Assembly (NCBI GenBank): GCA_963832245.1
Contig: CAWHTG010000004.1
Coordinates: forward strand, 620,001-684,000
Source: JABDBE01 sp963832245
Lineage (GTDB): Bacteria > Acidobacteriota > Terriglobia > Terriglobales > Acidobacteriaceae
Direction of reading: 5' to 3'
Length of the DNA: 64,000 nt
Position numbers and translations under genes: made by a program. A model generated the notes under the pieces. That model saw only the letters and a list, made by a program, of their open reading frames with translations, had not been told where the DNA came from and ran no database searches. Shown piece by piece: positions 52,941-61,442 of this stretch. Numbering within the stretch: position 1 is the stretch's first letter; each line of letters starts with the position of its first letter.

Positions 52941-53264
52941 TTACTTAACTTTCTCGAGCCTTGGAATCGTGGTGTCCCGGGGACCATCAATCGTCCCGTC
53001 TTTGTTGACCGTGAACACCACTGGGTTGGGCAGCATCAGCCCGAAGTTGCCGCTGGCGATGATCTTATCGCCGTCAATTTTGTAGGTGCCGTCGACCGCG
53101 TAGGCTCCGAGCGCGATGTATGCCTTTCCATCTTTGAATTCGGCGTTGATCGTGCCGCTGGGATCCCGGTACTTCCCCTCCGCGCTTTTGCTGCAGCCAC
53201 CGGCGAGAACGGTAAAGGCCAGCACCGAAAACAGTAACGCTTTACGCCGCGATGAATTCTTCAT
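52941..53264 (-). CDS. small lipoprotein
   Basis: A 107-residue protein with a lipoprotein signal: KNSSRRKALLFSVLAFTVLAG followed by GC (lipobox LAGGC, Cys about 24). The mature 83 residues form a small beta-type domain (GKYRDPSGTINAEFKDGKAY, GTYKIDGDKIIASGNFGLM). Expected in the outer membrane or anchored to the inner membrane; no function is suggested. It converges with the 80-bp repeat. Confidence 0.7.
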   Translation of the reverse strand: MKNSSRRKALLFSVLAFTVLAGGCSKSAEGKYRDPSGTINAEFKDGKAYIALGAYAVDGTYKIDGDKIIASGNFGLMLPNPVVFTVNKDGTIDGPRDTTIPRLEKVK

Positions 53265-53578
53265 GACACGCTCCTAGCGCCAATTTTTCTGGTTCTTGTA
53301 CGGACAAATCTGCCTGTCCAGCTCTTCCTCTGCTTTGGCCGAGTTCCTACAAATTCAGCCTCACTACGTATTACGAAAAGGGTCGAAGAAAACCGTCATG
53401 GCGGGGTTAATCTCGGCAAACGATGCCCAGGGGAGTCTGAAAATTTTGTTTATCCACTGCCCGAAGCCGGGTCTACACTTCCTGAATGTTCATGTCGCAA
53501 CTTTCCGCGGCCTGCGGGGTTTACAAATTGAACGAAGTCGGCTCGAGTAGTAAGCAGCCAAAGATTGATCAGGCTAAC
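53265..53578. other. intergenic stretch, nothing recognised
   Basis: A 314-base divergent region upstream of the lipoprotein (minus) and the 53579 gene (plus). No promoter or RNA was identified with confidence. Confidence 0.4.
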
Positions 53579-54184
53579 ATGAGCGAGAAATTGAAGATCA
53601 ATTCGGACCATTCATCGGAAGCGCTCCACTCCGTACCTTCAGCAGGTCGCCCAAAGTTTCCCGTGAAGGCATTCGCCGCGTGCTTCATCCTGCTTTTTGC
53701 AGCGGCAGTCTTGTTTGCCCAGGGAGGCGGCATCAGCGCCGGTGGAAAATGGATGGAATACGACTCTCAGGACGAGATGACCCTGGTCAAGAAGGCCCGA
53801 TTTGAACTCGATGCCGACAATTCATTGCCCGGAAGTCAGGCAAGCCCCAAAATCATTCTCTTCTGCACCAACGGCAAACTGAATTTAGCCGACTTTAATC
53901 CCGGTGCCAGAATCGCGCCGCCAAACCGTCCCGGCTTCTGGGGGCAGCCGCAAATGGAAGTGCTCGTCCGCGTCGATAGTTCTCACAGCAATCACGGATG
54001 GAATTGGGTCAACGGCCACTTCCTCTCCATGGACAAAGGAACCACCCGTGAAATGCTCGGCGCCCAAGTGTTCAAAGTGGAAATCCAAACTCCACGAGGT
54101 CCGGAGATTGCGAGTTTTTCTCCCGCGGGTCTCGATCTGAATCGGGTCAAACAAGCCTGTGGTCTAACTCCGAAGAAGCCCTAA
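53579..54184 (+). CDS. hypothetical membrane-anchored protein
   Basis: A 201-residue protein from the ATG at 53579 (the frame is open to 53486). A polar N-terminus is followed by one hydrophobic helix (VKAFAACFILLFAAAVLFAQG), then a domain of about 130 residues with GKWMEYDSQDEMTLVKKARF and RVDSSHSNHGWNWVNGHFLS. No family recognised. It ends one base before the convergent symporter stop. Confidence 0.65.
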   Translation: MSEKLKINSDHSSEALHSVPSAGRPKFPVKAFAACFILLFAAAVLFAQGGGISAGGKWMEYDSQDEMTLVKKARFELDADNSLPGSQASPKIILFCTNGKLNLADFNPGARIAPPNRPGFWGQPQMEVLVRVDSSHSNHGWNWVNGHFLSMDKGTTREMLGAQVFKVEIQTPRGPEIASFSPAGLDLNRVKQACGLTPKKP

Positions 54185-56143
54185 CTAATTCCGCGTCAAT
54201 GTAGGCGCAGGCGTCTCCGCCCGTCCGCCCCTCGGAATCACCGCCCCAGAAAGCGTGGCCCACCCTCGCCGCGACAGATCCCAAAAGATCATATAGCCGG
54301 CGACCGCCGCGATCAGCAACAGCACGATTCCCCAAACCCACTGCTCGAACACAAGTTTGCCAATCCCAAACAAGCATCCATAAACCAGGATGACTCCCAT
54401 CCCCCAGTTGAATGCATTGCCAGCCAAATCCCGCACTTCCGGCAATTCGGGCACAAGCCGGGCAATATGTTTCCATCCGTAAACCGTCGGATGCACCCGC
54501 TTGTAGAACCCCACCAGAGTCTGCTGGGACTCGGGTTTAGTGACAAAGGTCGCGATCACCCAGGCAATGGTGGTGACGAACCCGGTGATGAGCGCGGTCT
54601 TTGCATACACCAGGGCGTTATTGCCGGTGAGCGAAATGCGGCTCAGCCCGATGGTCATCGCCGCCGCGACTGCCATCGCTGAAATCTCGCTCCATGCATT
54701 AATCCGCCACCAATACCATCGCAAAATGTAGACCGCGCCCGTCCCGAAGCCAATATTCAACACTAACTGCCAGCCTTGATTGATGGAAGTCAACTGCATC
54801 GCGGTGTAGCCGCTGCCCAGCACCAGCAGCACGGTAAAGATCTTGCTGATCATCACGTAGTGTTTCTCACTCGCCCCCCGCACAAAAAAGCGCTTATAAA
54901 GATCATTCACCAGATACGAACTGCCCCAATTCAACTGCGTCCCAATCGTGGACATGAACGCAGCCAGGAAGGCCGCGACCATCAACCCACGCAAAGCCGG
55001 AGGAAGATAGTCGCGCAACACCATTACGTACCCCTGCTCCGGATTCTGCACAAAAGCTGCGCTAGGATGAAGACCCCCATTCGGCGAATAAACCACGATC
55101 GCCACCAGCCCGGTAATCACCCAAGGCCACGGCCGCAAAGCATAATGCGCAATGTTGAACCACAAGGTCGCACCCAGCGAATTCTTCTCATCCTTAGCGC
55201 TGAACATCCGCTGCGCCACGTATCCGCCGCCACCCGGTTCCGCCCCGGGATACCACGCCAGCCACCACTGCATCCCCAGATAGACGATGAAGGTCAGCAG
55301 CGGCAGAGTCCAAAGCGCATCCGTAGTAAACCCAAGGTGAAAGTCCGGCAAGAAGGCCACCGGATCCGCGGTCCGCACTCCGGTCGCGCGAACATTGTTC
55401 TCGATCACCTGCAGATGCATCTGCAGAGCCTGCATTCCGCCAATCTTCGTCACCGCAACCCACGCCAGCACGATGATCATGGTCATCTTCAATGCAAACT
55501 GAAACAGGTCGGTGACCAACACGCCCCAAAGCCCACCGATAAACGTATAAAGCCCAGTAAACGGAATAAGGATAAAGATGCAGATCAGTACCGATGTATA
55601 TCGAGGATCACCCAACGTCTGCTGAAAAACATGTCCGCCGATCGACACCTGCAACACGCGCCCCTGAGCAATCACCGGACCGAGCAAAACTGTAATGATG
55701 CTGACCATGGCCTGCGTCACCCATCCCAGGATGAAGCAATTCATAAAAAGCCCAAGATAAATCGCCTTGAAGCCACGCAAAAAAGCCGCTGGCTTCCCTC
55801 CATAACGAAGCTCGACCAACTGCACATCCGTCAAAACCTCTGCCCGCCGCCAATAGCGCGCGAAGAAGAAAACCGTCATCATCCCGCCGACGCACGATCC
55901 CCACCAAATCCAATTTCCCGCAATGCCCTGCCGCGCCACCAACCCGCAGACCAGCAGGGGAGTATCGGCCGCGAAGGTGGTGGCCACCATCGAAGTCCCC
56001 GCCAGCCACCAGGAAACATCACGGCCAGAAATAAAAAATTCCTCCGTGTTCCCGCTCGCACGACGCCGATAGTAAAGCCCAATCAGCAGGTTGACCAGCA
56101 AATATCCAACGATGACTACCCAATCGGTAAAGGTAAGAGGCAT
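54185..56143 (-). CDS. sodium:solute symporter (SSS family)
   Basis: A 652-residue permease with about 13-15 helices. Features: WVVIVGYLLVNLLIGLYYRRR, FFISGRDVSWWLAGTSMVAT (SSS signature region with the GR motif), TDLFQFALKMTMII, GAEPGGGGYVAQRMFSAKDEK and LAAFMSTIGTQLNWGSSYLVNDLYKRF. The Ser/Thr-rich AFMST segment lies in the Na2-site helix. Substrate (sugar, amino acid or other) cannot be told. A C-terminal extension of about 90 residues ends after three hydrophobic spans. Confidence 0.9.
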   Translation of the reverse strand: MPLTFTDWVVIVGYLLVNLLIGLYYRRRASGNTEEFFISGRDVSWWLAGTSMVATTFAADTPLLVCGLVARQGIAGNWIWWGSCVGGMMTVFFFARYWRRAEVLTDVQLVELRYGGKPAAFLRGFKAIYLGLFMNCFILGWVTQAMVSIITVLLGPVIAQGRVLQVSIGGHVFQQTLGDPRYTSVLICIFILIPFTGLYTFIGGLWGVLVTDLFQFALKMTMIIVLAWVAVTKIGGMQALQMHLQVIENNVRATGVRTADPVAFLPDFHLGFTTDALWTLPLLTFIVYLGMQWWLAWYPGAEPGGGGYVAQRMFSAKDEKNSLGATLWFNIAHYALRPWPWVITGLVAIVVYSPNGGLHPSAAFVQNPEQGYVMVLRDYLPPALRGLMVAAFLAAFMSTIGTQLNWGSSYLVNDLYKRFFVRGASEKHYVMISKIFTVLLVLGSGYTAMQLTSINQGWQLVLNIGFGTGAVYILRWYWWRINAWSEISAMAVAAAMTIGLSRISLTGNNALVYAKTALITGFVTTIAWVIATFVTKPESQQTLVGFYKRVHPTVYGWKHIARLVPELPEVRDLAGNAFNWGMGVILVYGCLFGIGKLVFEQWVWGIVLLLIAAVAGYMIFWDLSRRGWATLSGAVIPRGGRAETPAPTLTRN

Positions 56144-56364
56144 GAGCTCTCCGTTTACGGGAACATTCTAACTGTTCAGGCAGCGAGGGCCAGAACAATC
56201 CTCCATTGCCAATGTGGGCGCACGTCAACGCCCGTGCGGGTGTATCAACACGGGGCTCCTTCCCAGTGCCTTTCGTAACGTTATCTCTCACCAAATTGCT
56301 GGCAAAACCGTTCGACGAGCGTGATCCTTTTAACATCCACTTTTTGGGGAGCTGACCAGCATCT

Positions 56365-57630
56365 ATGCCACGCATGATTGAAGTCATTCGTTCTTCGGGC
56401 GCGTCCTCGAACGTGATGCAAACCGCTGCTCGGGGCGCACTTCACGTTCCGCCTCAGGAGATGATCGAAATCCTGGTTTACCTGGCCACGCAGACCAAAA
56501 TCTTCGCTGAGCGTGCCCGCCTAACCTTGGCGGGATGGGATGAGGCGTCTTCACGCGCCGCCGCAGCCGATCCGCGCACCCCGAAAGAAGTGCTGGCCTA
56601 CATGATCGCGCCAGGGAACCTTCGGCCGGCGCTGCTTCCCGCGTTGCTGGAGAACCCTGCCGTATCTGAAGAATCATTAGCAGAACTCGCTGCTTCCGCT
56701 TCTCGCTACATGATCGAGACCCTGATTAAGAGCGCGCGAGTCAACCAATCCAAAACAATTCTGAGCTCGCTGAGCTCCAATCCGCATTTGAATCCGGCCC
56801 AATCGTCGGCAGTCAAAGAGAAGCTGTCTTCCTTATCCCCCGTAACCATCAACGAACCCGAAGCCACCGCAGTTCCAGTGAAAGATACGAGCGCTACGGA
56901 ACCCGAAGACGCGGCGATTGCGAACCTAGTCAATGCGGAGACTGGCTCAGAGGAAATGCCCCACGAAGCGATCACCGCATATCTGGCTGAGCACGCCACC
57001 GAAATCTGCGCCGAAGCCGACAAACCGTTTCAACCGATCGGCGGAATCGAAGAACTGACGCTGGAAGCTCCAGTGCTTGATCCGGAACCAGCGCCTGCCG
57101 AAGCCGAACCCGCGGCAGTTGCTTCCAGCCCAGCCCAGCACGTAGCAACCGCGGCCCGCCGAGCCCCCGTGAAGAAGAAGGTTTACCTGACTGCCGAAGA
57201 GCAGCGCGGCAGCGCTCTGCAGAAAATCTCCCAACTCGACATCAAAGGACGCATTCAGCTGGCGATGAAAGGCAGCAAAGAAGAACGCTCAATCCTCATC
57301 CGCGACGGGACGAAAGTCGTTGCCCTGGCCGTGCTCGAATCGCCCAAGGTTACCGACAGCGAAGTGGAAAAGTTCGCCAATCAAAAGAACGTGCTCGAGT
57401 CCGTGCTGCGCGGCATTTCGATGAAGCGGCGCTTCATCAAGCAATACGCTGTCCTGCGAAATTTGACTTTCAATCCCCGAACCCCCATCGATGTTTCTCT
57501 CGGCCTGATCAAACACCTGCTGACTCCGGACCTCAGAAATCTAACCGGCAACAAAGAAGTCTCGGACACGGTGCGCAAACTCGCGATGCGAATGTTCAGA
57601 CAGAAACTGGAAACAACTGGAAAAAACTAA
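56365..57630 (+). CDS. hypothetical helical-repeat protein
   Basis: A 421-residue soluble protein. The N-terminal (about 1-150) and C-terminal (about 270-420) parts are all-alpha and repeat-like, with units such as AAADPRTPKEVLAYMI, LENPAVSEESLAELA, LESPKVTDSEVEKFANQKNV and NPRTPIDVSLGLIKHLLTP, similar to DUF2336/HEAT-type repeats. A central acidic/Ala/Pro linker (about 150-260) joins them. Such proteins are common in Acidobacteriota; a scaffold role is inference. The first 130 residues show no signal peptide or catalytic motif. Confidence 0.75.
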   Translation: MPRMIEVIRSSGASSNVMQTAARGALHVPPQEMIEILVYLATQTKIFAERARLTLAGWDEASSRAAAADPRTPKEVLAYMIAPGNLRPALLPALLENPAVSEESLAELAASASRYMIETLIKSARVNQSKTILSSLSSNPHLNPAQSSAVKEKLSSLSPVTINEPEATAVPVKDTSATEPEDAAIANLVNAETGSEEMPHEAITAYLAEHATEICAEADKPFQPIGGIEELTLEAPVLDPEPAPAEAEPAAVASSPAQHVATAARRAPVKKKVYLTAEEQRGSALQKISQLDIKGRIQLAMKGSKEERSILIRDGTKVVALAVLESPKVTDSEVEKFANQKNVLESVLRGISMKRRFIKQYAVLRNLTFNPRTPIDVSLGLIKHLLTPDLRNLTGNKEVSDTVRKLAMRMFRQKLETTGKN

Positions 57631-57732
57631 AGAAATACGCGGCGGCATCCCCCGGTCAAGGTTCCGTTGAAATGGATTTCAATCCCCATCCGGAATTGGC
57701 GTCCCATCATCGCCGTCGTTACAATATTTTCT

Positions 57733-58146
57733 ATGTCCTCATCGCCCCAACCGGACGCCATTGCCGATCTGCTGAAGCGTGCCAAAACCATCGCAGTAGT
57801 GGGACTATCGAACCGCCCCCTTCGCCCAAGCCACGGAGTTTCCGCCTACATGCAGACCAACGGCTATCGCATCATTCCGGCCAATCCTACAATTAACGAA
57901 GCCCTGGGCGAAAAGGTTTACGCCTCGCTGCTTGATGTTCCCGAGAAGATCGACATCGTGAACATCTTCCGCCGCCCCGAGTTCGTCGAAGAGGCGGTGG
58001 ATCAGGCAATCCAGCTCAAGGTTCCCGCCATCTGGATGCAGGAGGAAGTAATCAACCAAAAGGCCGCCGAGAAAGCCCGTGAAGCCGGAATCTTCGTAAT
58101 CATGGACCGCTGCATCCTGAAAGAGCACAGAGCCCGCTTCGGCTAG
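57733..58146 (+). CDS. CoA-binding domain protein (YccU-like)
   Basis: A 137-residue Rossmann-like protein from the ATG at 57733 (the frame extends to 57667; no ribosome site is visible for either). Motifs: KTIAVVGLSNRPLRPSHGVS, GYRIIPANPTINEALGEKVY, DIVNIFRRPEFV, IWMQEEVINQKAAEKAREAG and FVIMDRCILKEHRA. Standalone CoA-binding proteins of this length occur widely; their role is not settled. Confidence 0.88.
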   Translation: MSSSPQPDAIADLLKRAKTIAVVGLSNRPLRPSHGVSAYMQTNGYRIIPANPTINEALGEKVYASLLDVPEKIDIVNIFRRPEFVEEAVDQAIQLKVPAIWMQEEVINQKAAEKAREAGIFVIMDRCILKEHRARFG

Positions 58147-58251
58147 CGAGTCAAACTCGGTGACAAGGTCCCTGGAAAGCCCAGTATGACCCGACCCCGA
58201 TTGTCAATGAGCTTCGCTAGCTCGCTAATTCAATGATGGGATTGAGGAAAT

Positions 58252-58276
58252 TGGTCGGGGAGAGAGGATTTGAATA
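58252..58276 (-). other. degraded tRNA 3'-end-like sequence, possible att remnant
   Basis: On the minus strand this reads TTCAAATCCTCTCTCCCCGA then CCA, matching the T-loop, acceptor 3' strand and CCA of a tRNA-Pro-type gene; the 5' strand of the T-stem and everything before it do not fit. An integrase fragment follows 50 bases away. This is the usual appearance of an attachment site left by an element integrated in a tRNA. Confidence 0.55.
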
Positions 58277-58326
58277 TCTCTACCCGCACTAGCGGATTCT
58301 CGCGGCGTCCTTGCAAGTCTCTGACT

Positions 58327-58914
58327 TCAAAACGCTAAGGACATCTGCTGCGCCGAAGCGTTCTCCGGTTCGGACGCATCTGGACACAAAACTTCGTGAA
58401 ACATATCGCCGAACATCGCTGCCGCACGCCGATCATCCTCCCCGATCATGTGCGTGTAGCCGCTTTTGCTTCTCATTCCAAGTGTCGTCCTGGGGTCATC
58501 ATGTCCCAGCCGAGTCTGACGCGTTTTCACCGGCACGTTTTTCGAATCCATTTCGGTGGCATTGAAGTGCCGAAAGCCATTGAGCGCGAGCCCCTTCTGC
58601 TTGATGCCGAGTCTAAGGAGCAATGGATTCAGTCGCTTCTCGACCACTTTGGATTCACGCCACGGGCGTCCTGTTCGTGACACAAACAGGAAGCCTTCTT
58701 TCTTGTCACCTAGGAATACTCGCAGATGATCTGCCAGTTGCGGCGATATCGCGAAATCCCTGTGGCCGGCGGAGGTCTTTGGTTTTACTACGTGCCCCAG
58801 GCTTTCCGACTGTCTGACGGAAATAACCCGATCGTCGAGGTGTATGTACCTGGCATCGACTGCGCAAACCTCAGCCGGTCTCATCCCCGACTCACCGAGG
58901 CCGCCGCTTCCGGT
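58327..58914 (-). pseudogene. tyrosine integrase, truncated at its N-terminus
   Basis: It reads GLGESGMRPAEVCAVDARYI (first catalytic Arg), then KPKTSAGHRDFAISPQLADH, NGFRHFNATEMDSKN and RQTRLGHDDPRTTLG, and finally YTHMIGEDDRRAAAMFG with the Tyr. The usual HGFRH box reads NGFRH, losing the catalytic His. The N-terminal SAM-like and core-binding domain is replaced at about 58915 by sequence of a heme O synthase gene on the other strand. Confidence 0.78.
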
Positions 58915-58919
58915 CGATT

Positions 58920-59313
58920 GAATAGCGAGGCATGGACGCTGTACGCGATCCTCTTTCTCTGGCAGTTCCCACATTTCATGGCAATCGCATGGATGTACCG
59001 CGAAGACTATGACCGCGCGGGCTATCTGATATTGCCAAAGGGAAATCTGCGATTTCCTGTCGTAGCTCTGCAGACCGTAGTACCACTCTTGGCTTTAATC
59101 CCTATCACATCCATGTCGTGGCACATGCGCTATGCAGGGTCGTTCCGCTGGATAGGATTTCTGCTGAGTTTAGGGTTCCTCTACATTGGTTTGCAGTTTG
59201 TTCTTCAGCGGTCCAAGTCTGCCGCACAACAAAAGAGATTAAGGACGTGGCAAACAAGAGAGCTGTTCAAAAAGGCTCATCATGACAGTTCCCAACTTTC
59301 GGCTCCCGATTAG
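58920..59313 (+). pseudogene. ctaB: protoheme IX farnesyltransferase, C-terminal half
   Basis: From NSEAWTLYAILFLWQFPHFM through AIAWMYREDYDRAGYLILP and VVPLLALIPITSM to the Lys/Gln-rich tail, this is the second half of CtaB/CyoE, with about four membrane helices. The N-terminal half with the first NDxxDxxxD prenyl-binding motif is missing: the sequence upstream is the integrase remnant on the opposite strand. No cytochrome oxidase genes remain beside it. Confidence 0.78.
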
Positions 59314-59388
59314 AAATTCCTTATCCCAGCATGGGAAGCTGTGTCAGCCCGATTGAAGAAAAAATGGCTAACGGCCGATAGATACAAT

Positions 59389-59931
59389 ATGAAAAATAAC
59401 AGGTGTTTGTTTTTACGATTACTCATCAGTTTACTTATGACGTCGGGGATGGCATTGGCGCAGGGACAGACCAGTTCTGGAGTCCTGACGGTCAGAGCCG
59501 AATTAGCCAGTTCGATCAACCTAACATTCTTGACAGACACGAATGGAGTCCCGCTCGCGGGTTCAGGAACAAACCTAGCCACGTTGGATTTCGGCGCAGT
59601 CTCCCAATTCACTACCCCACCTGCGAAGGTGACCCAGACAGTCGCCGCAACCAGCTTCACGGTGAGCACGCCATTTGATGTCTCGGTGACCAAGTCAAAC
59701 GTGACCAGTGCAAATTACGCTTTGAGCGCCGAACTTCAAACAACGGATGCGGTGAATGGTTGGATCATCGATACGTTTCCTCTTACAACAGTTCCGGCTG
59801 CTCCTACTTCGCTGACTGTCACTGGGGTTTATGCCAGCAATGTCTTGCATACGCTGTTTCTAACGATTCCGTACAGTGAAGGGGCGGCGACGATTTCAAA
59901 TTCGATCAACTTCGTGGCAACAGCAAACTGA
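59389..59931 (+). CDS. secreted pilin-like protein A
   Basis: A 180-residue protein from the ATG at 59389. Signal peptide about 1-24 (LLISLLMTSGMALAQG). The mature region is low in charge and rich in Thr, Ser, Val and Ala, as in beta-strand fibre subunits (SGVLTVRAELASSINLTFLT, TVSTPFDVSVTKSNVTSANY, TLFLTIPYSEGAATISNSIN). No Cys. It is the first of four co-directional secreted-protein genes. Resembles structural subunits of chaperone-usher or SCPU systems in composition only; no sequence family is claimed. Confidence 0.65.
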   Translation: MKNNRCLFLRLLISLLMTSGMALAQGQTSSGVLTVRAELASSINLTFLTDTNGVPLAGSGTNLATLDFGAVSQFTTPPAKVTQTVAATSFTVSTPFDVSVTKSNVTSANYALSAELQTTDAVNGWIIDTFPLTTVPAAPTSLTVTGVYASNVLHTLFLTIPYSEGAATISNSINFVATAN

Positions 59932-59989
59932 TCGAACGCAGCGCTAACCTCCTGCTAAGCAGGGGGCGAAGCGCTTACGAGCAAGCAGC

Positions 59990-60535
59990 ATGAACCGTAT
60001 TGTTTTCATCTGGTTTCTCTTTTTGGGCATGGGCATCCCTTTTGCTAAGGGGCAGCGGTCCGCGCCCGCAAACAGGAGTAATACTGCAACTCGTTTGCGG
60101 GCGCGTTCAGAAATGGTAAACGCTTCAATTACTTTTCTGACCGTAACAGACGGGGCTCCCGTGTTGAGCATGGGCCTCGGGGAAGGCATTCTCAATCTGG
60201 GGAGTTTGTCGAATGTTGCACGAGCCGATGAACGGGGAGTTCAAACTCAGATGCAAAAAGACCCGTTCGTGGTATCGACTAAAGTCGGTTTACGAGTTGA
60301 CGCGACAAATTCGAGCCGTGGCCAAATGGCAACCCTCAGCGCCTACCTTTTAAAGCCTAACCCTTTCGGGACTGTGTCGGTGGACGGAGTAGAACTTTCG
60401 ATGACACCGGGGATCATTGCCAGACAAGTATCCTATGGGGCAATCACCGAGCACGTGTTGAAAATTATAGTGCCGGCCTCGATGCCGGCAGGGCAGTTGG
60501 TTGACTTGATCGGCGTGATGGCTACGCCTAACTGA
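59990..60535 (+). CDS. secreted pilin-like protein B
   Basis: A 181-residue protein with a signal peptide (MNRIVFIWFLFLGMGIPFAK). The mature part has SEMVNASITFLTVTDGAPVL and LNLGSLSNVARADERGVQTQ, then KDPFVVSTKVGLRVDATNSS. The ASITFLT / TDGxPVL pattern recalls the SINLTFLT / TNGVPLAG pattern of the gene at 59389, so the two are probably distant paralogues. Fibre-subunit role by context. Confidence 0.6.
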   Translation: MNRIVFIWFLFLGMGIPFAKGQRSAPANRSNTATRLRARSEMVNASITFLTVTDGAPVLSMGLGEGILNLGSLSNVARADERGVQTQMQKDPFVVSTKVGLRVDATNSSRGQMATLSAYLLKPNPFGTVSVDGVELSMTPGIIARQVSYGAITEHVLKIIVPASMPAGQLVDLIGVMATPN

Positions 60536-60542
60536 AGGGCCG

Positions 60543-61442
60543 ATGAGGTCAAACTGTTTTCGAAACTCGATTGCCAGCGTTATTGTAATTGAGATATGGG
60601 CCATGGGCTACGTTTCGCCTTGGGCGGAAGCTCAATCGGCTGCGCAGGATAAGGTCCAAAAGTCTTCCGGTTATTCGACAGCTGCCCAGGCGGTACCAAC
60701 GTATAGGTTGCCGCCAGCATCGGCTGCGTCTTCAGTACGCAGTTCCGTTTCCCTATCTCCCGCAGTAGTTACGGTCAAGTGCAAATTGGGCCAAAGCTAC
60801 ACGCAAACGCTTACGATTACCAATCAGACAGAGCAGGAATTGATGTTCGAAATGATCGCGGAGGATGTAGTATTGCGAGACGGGAAAAGAGTGTTTGTCG
60901 CAGCGGGCGAAACGCCCGAAGGAATCGCCGCCACTGCGGTATTCACGCAAAAAGAAATGGTTGTCATGCCGCTGCAGTCCTCGGCGGTGGGCGTAACCTT
61001 GACGCTTCCTCCAGAAACTCCGTTGCGGGCGGCGGTGGCTGTATTTCGCGGACTAACAAAGATCTCCAGTCCCGGCGGGGTGAAGATGACCGCGTCGCTC
61101 GGAGCCCTATTTACTTTCACAGCTTCGGAGAACGCTAAAGTCGAGACCTCGCCGATCACGCTCAGCGCCCAGTCTGCGACTGCCAATCTCGGTATTTCTC
61201 AGATCCTCACAAATGCAGGCTCGGAGCCGGTTATTATCGATGGAGTAGCGGCCGTCCTCGACGAAGCCGGAGCGATTGTGGGCAAAGCATCTTTCGAACC
61301 ACAGCGGCTGCTGCCCGGCGAACGACTCCCTTTTCGTACCGAATATTCCGCAGAGCTCAAGGCGGGAGACTATCGCGTCTTGGCTTCATTTCAATATGAA
61401 GCCAAAGTCATAACAAACTCGCTCAATTTTACGGTGCCATGA
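60543..61442 (+). CDS. secreted Ig-like chaperone-type protein
   Basis: A 299-residue protein. Signal-like N-terminus (SVIVIEIWAMGYVSPWAEAQ), then a Ser/Ala linker, then two Ig-like parts: SVSLSPAVVTVKCKLGQSYT, QTLTITNQTEQELMFEMIAE in the first; ENAKVETSPITLSAQSATAN, ISQILTNAGSEPVIIDGVAA and LLPGERLPFRTEYSAEL in the second. The overall plan resembles periplasmic fimbrial chaperones or DUF916-like domains. Its stop overlaps the ATG of the last gene (ATGA), so the two are coupled. Confidence 0.6.
   Translation: MRSNCFRNSIASVIVIEIWAMGYVSPWAEAQSAAQDKVQKSSGYSTAAQAVPTYRLPPASAASSVRSSVSLSPAVVTVKCKLGQSYTQTLTITNQTEQELMFEMIAEDVVLRDGKRVFVAAGETPEGIAATAVFTQKEMVVMPLQSSAVGVTLTLPPETPLRAAVAVFRGLTKISSPGGVKMTASLGALFTFTASENAKVETSPITLSAQSATANLGISQILTNAGSEPVIIDGVAAVLDEAGAIVGKASFEPQRLLPGERLPFRTEYSAELKAGDYRVLASFQYEAKVITNSLNFTVP

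Noticed and set aside
53296..53550. 84-codon plus-strand frame before the 53579 gene
   Set aside because: No signal peptide, family motif or ribosome site; probably chance.
54776..56278. 500-codon plus-strand frame opposite the sodium symporter
   Set aside because: Rich in Arg, His, Pro and Gln as expected from the reverse of a membrane-protein gene; the minus strand carries clear SSS motifs.
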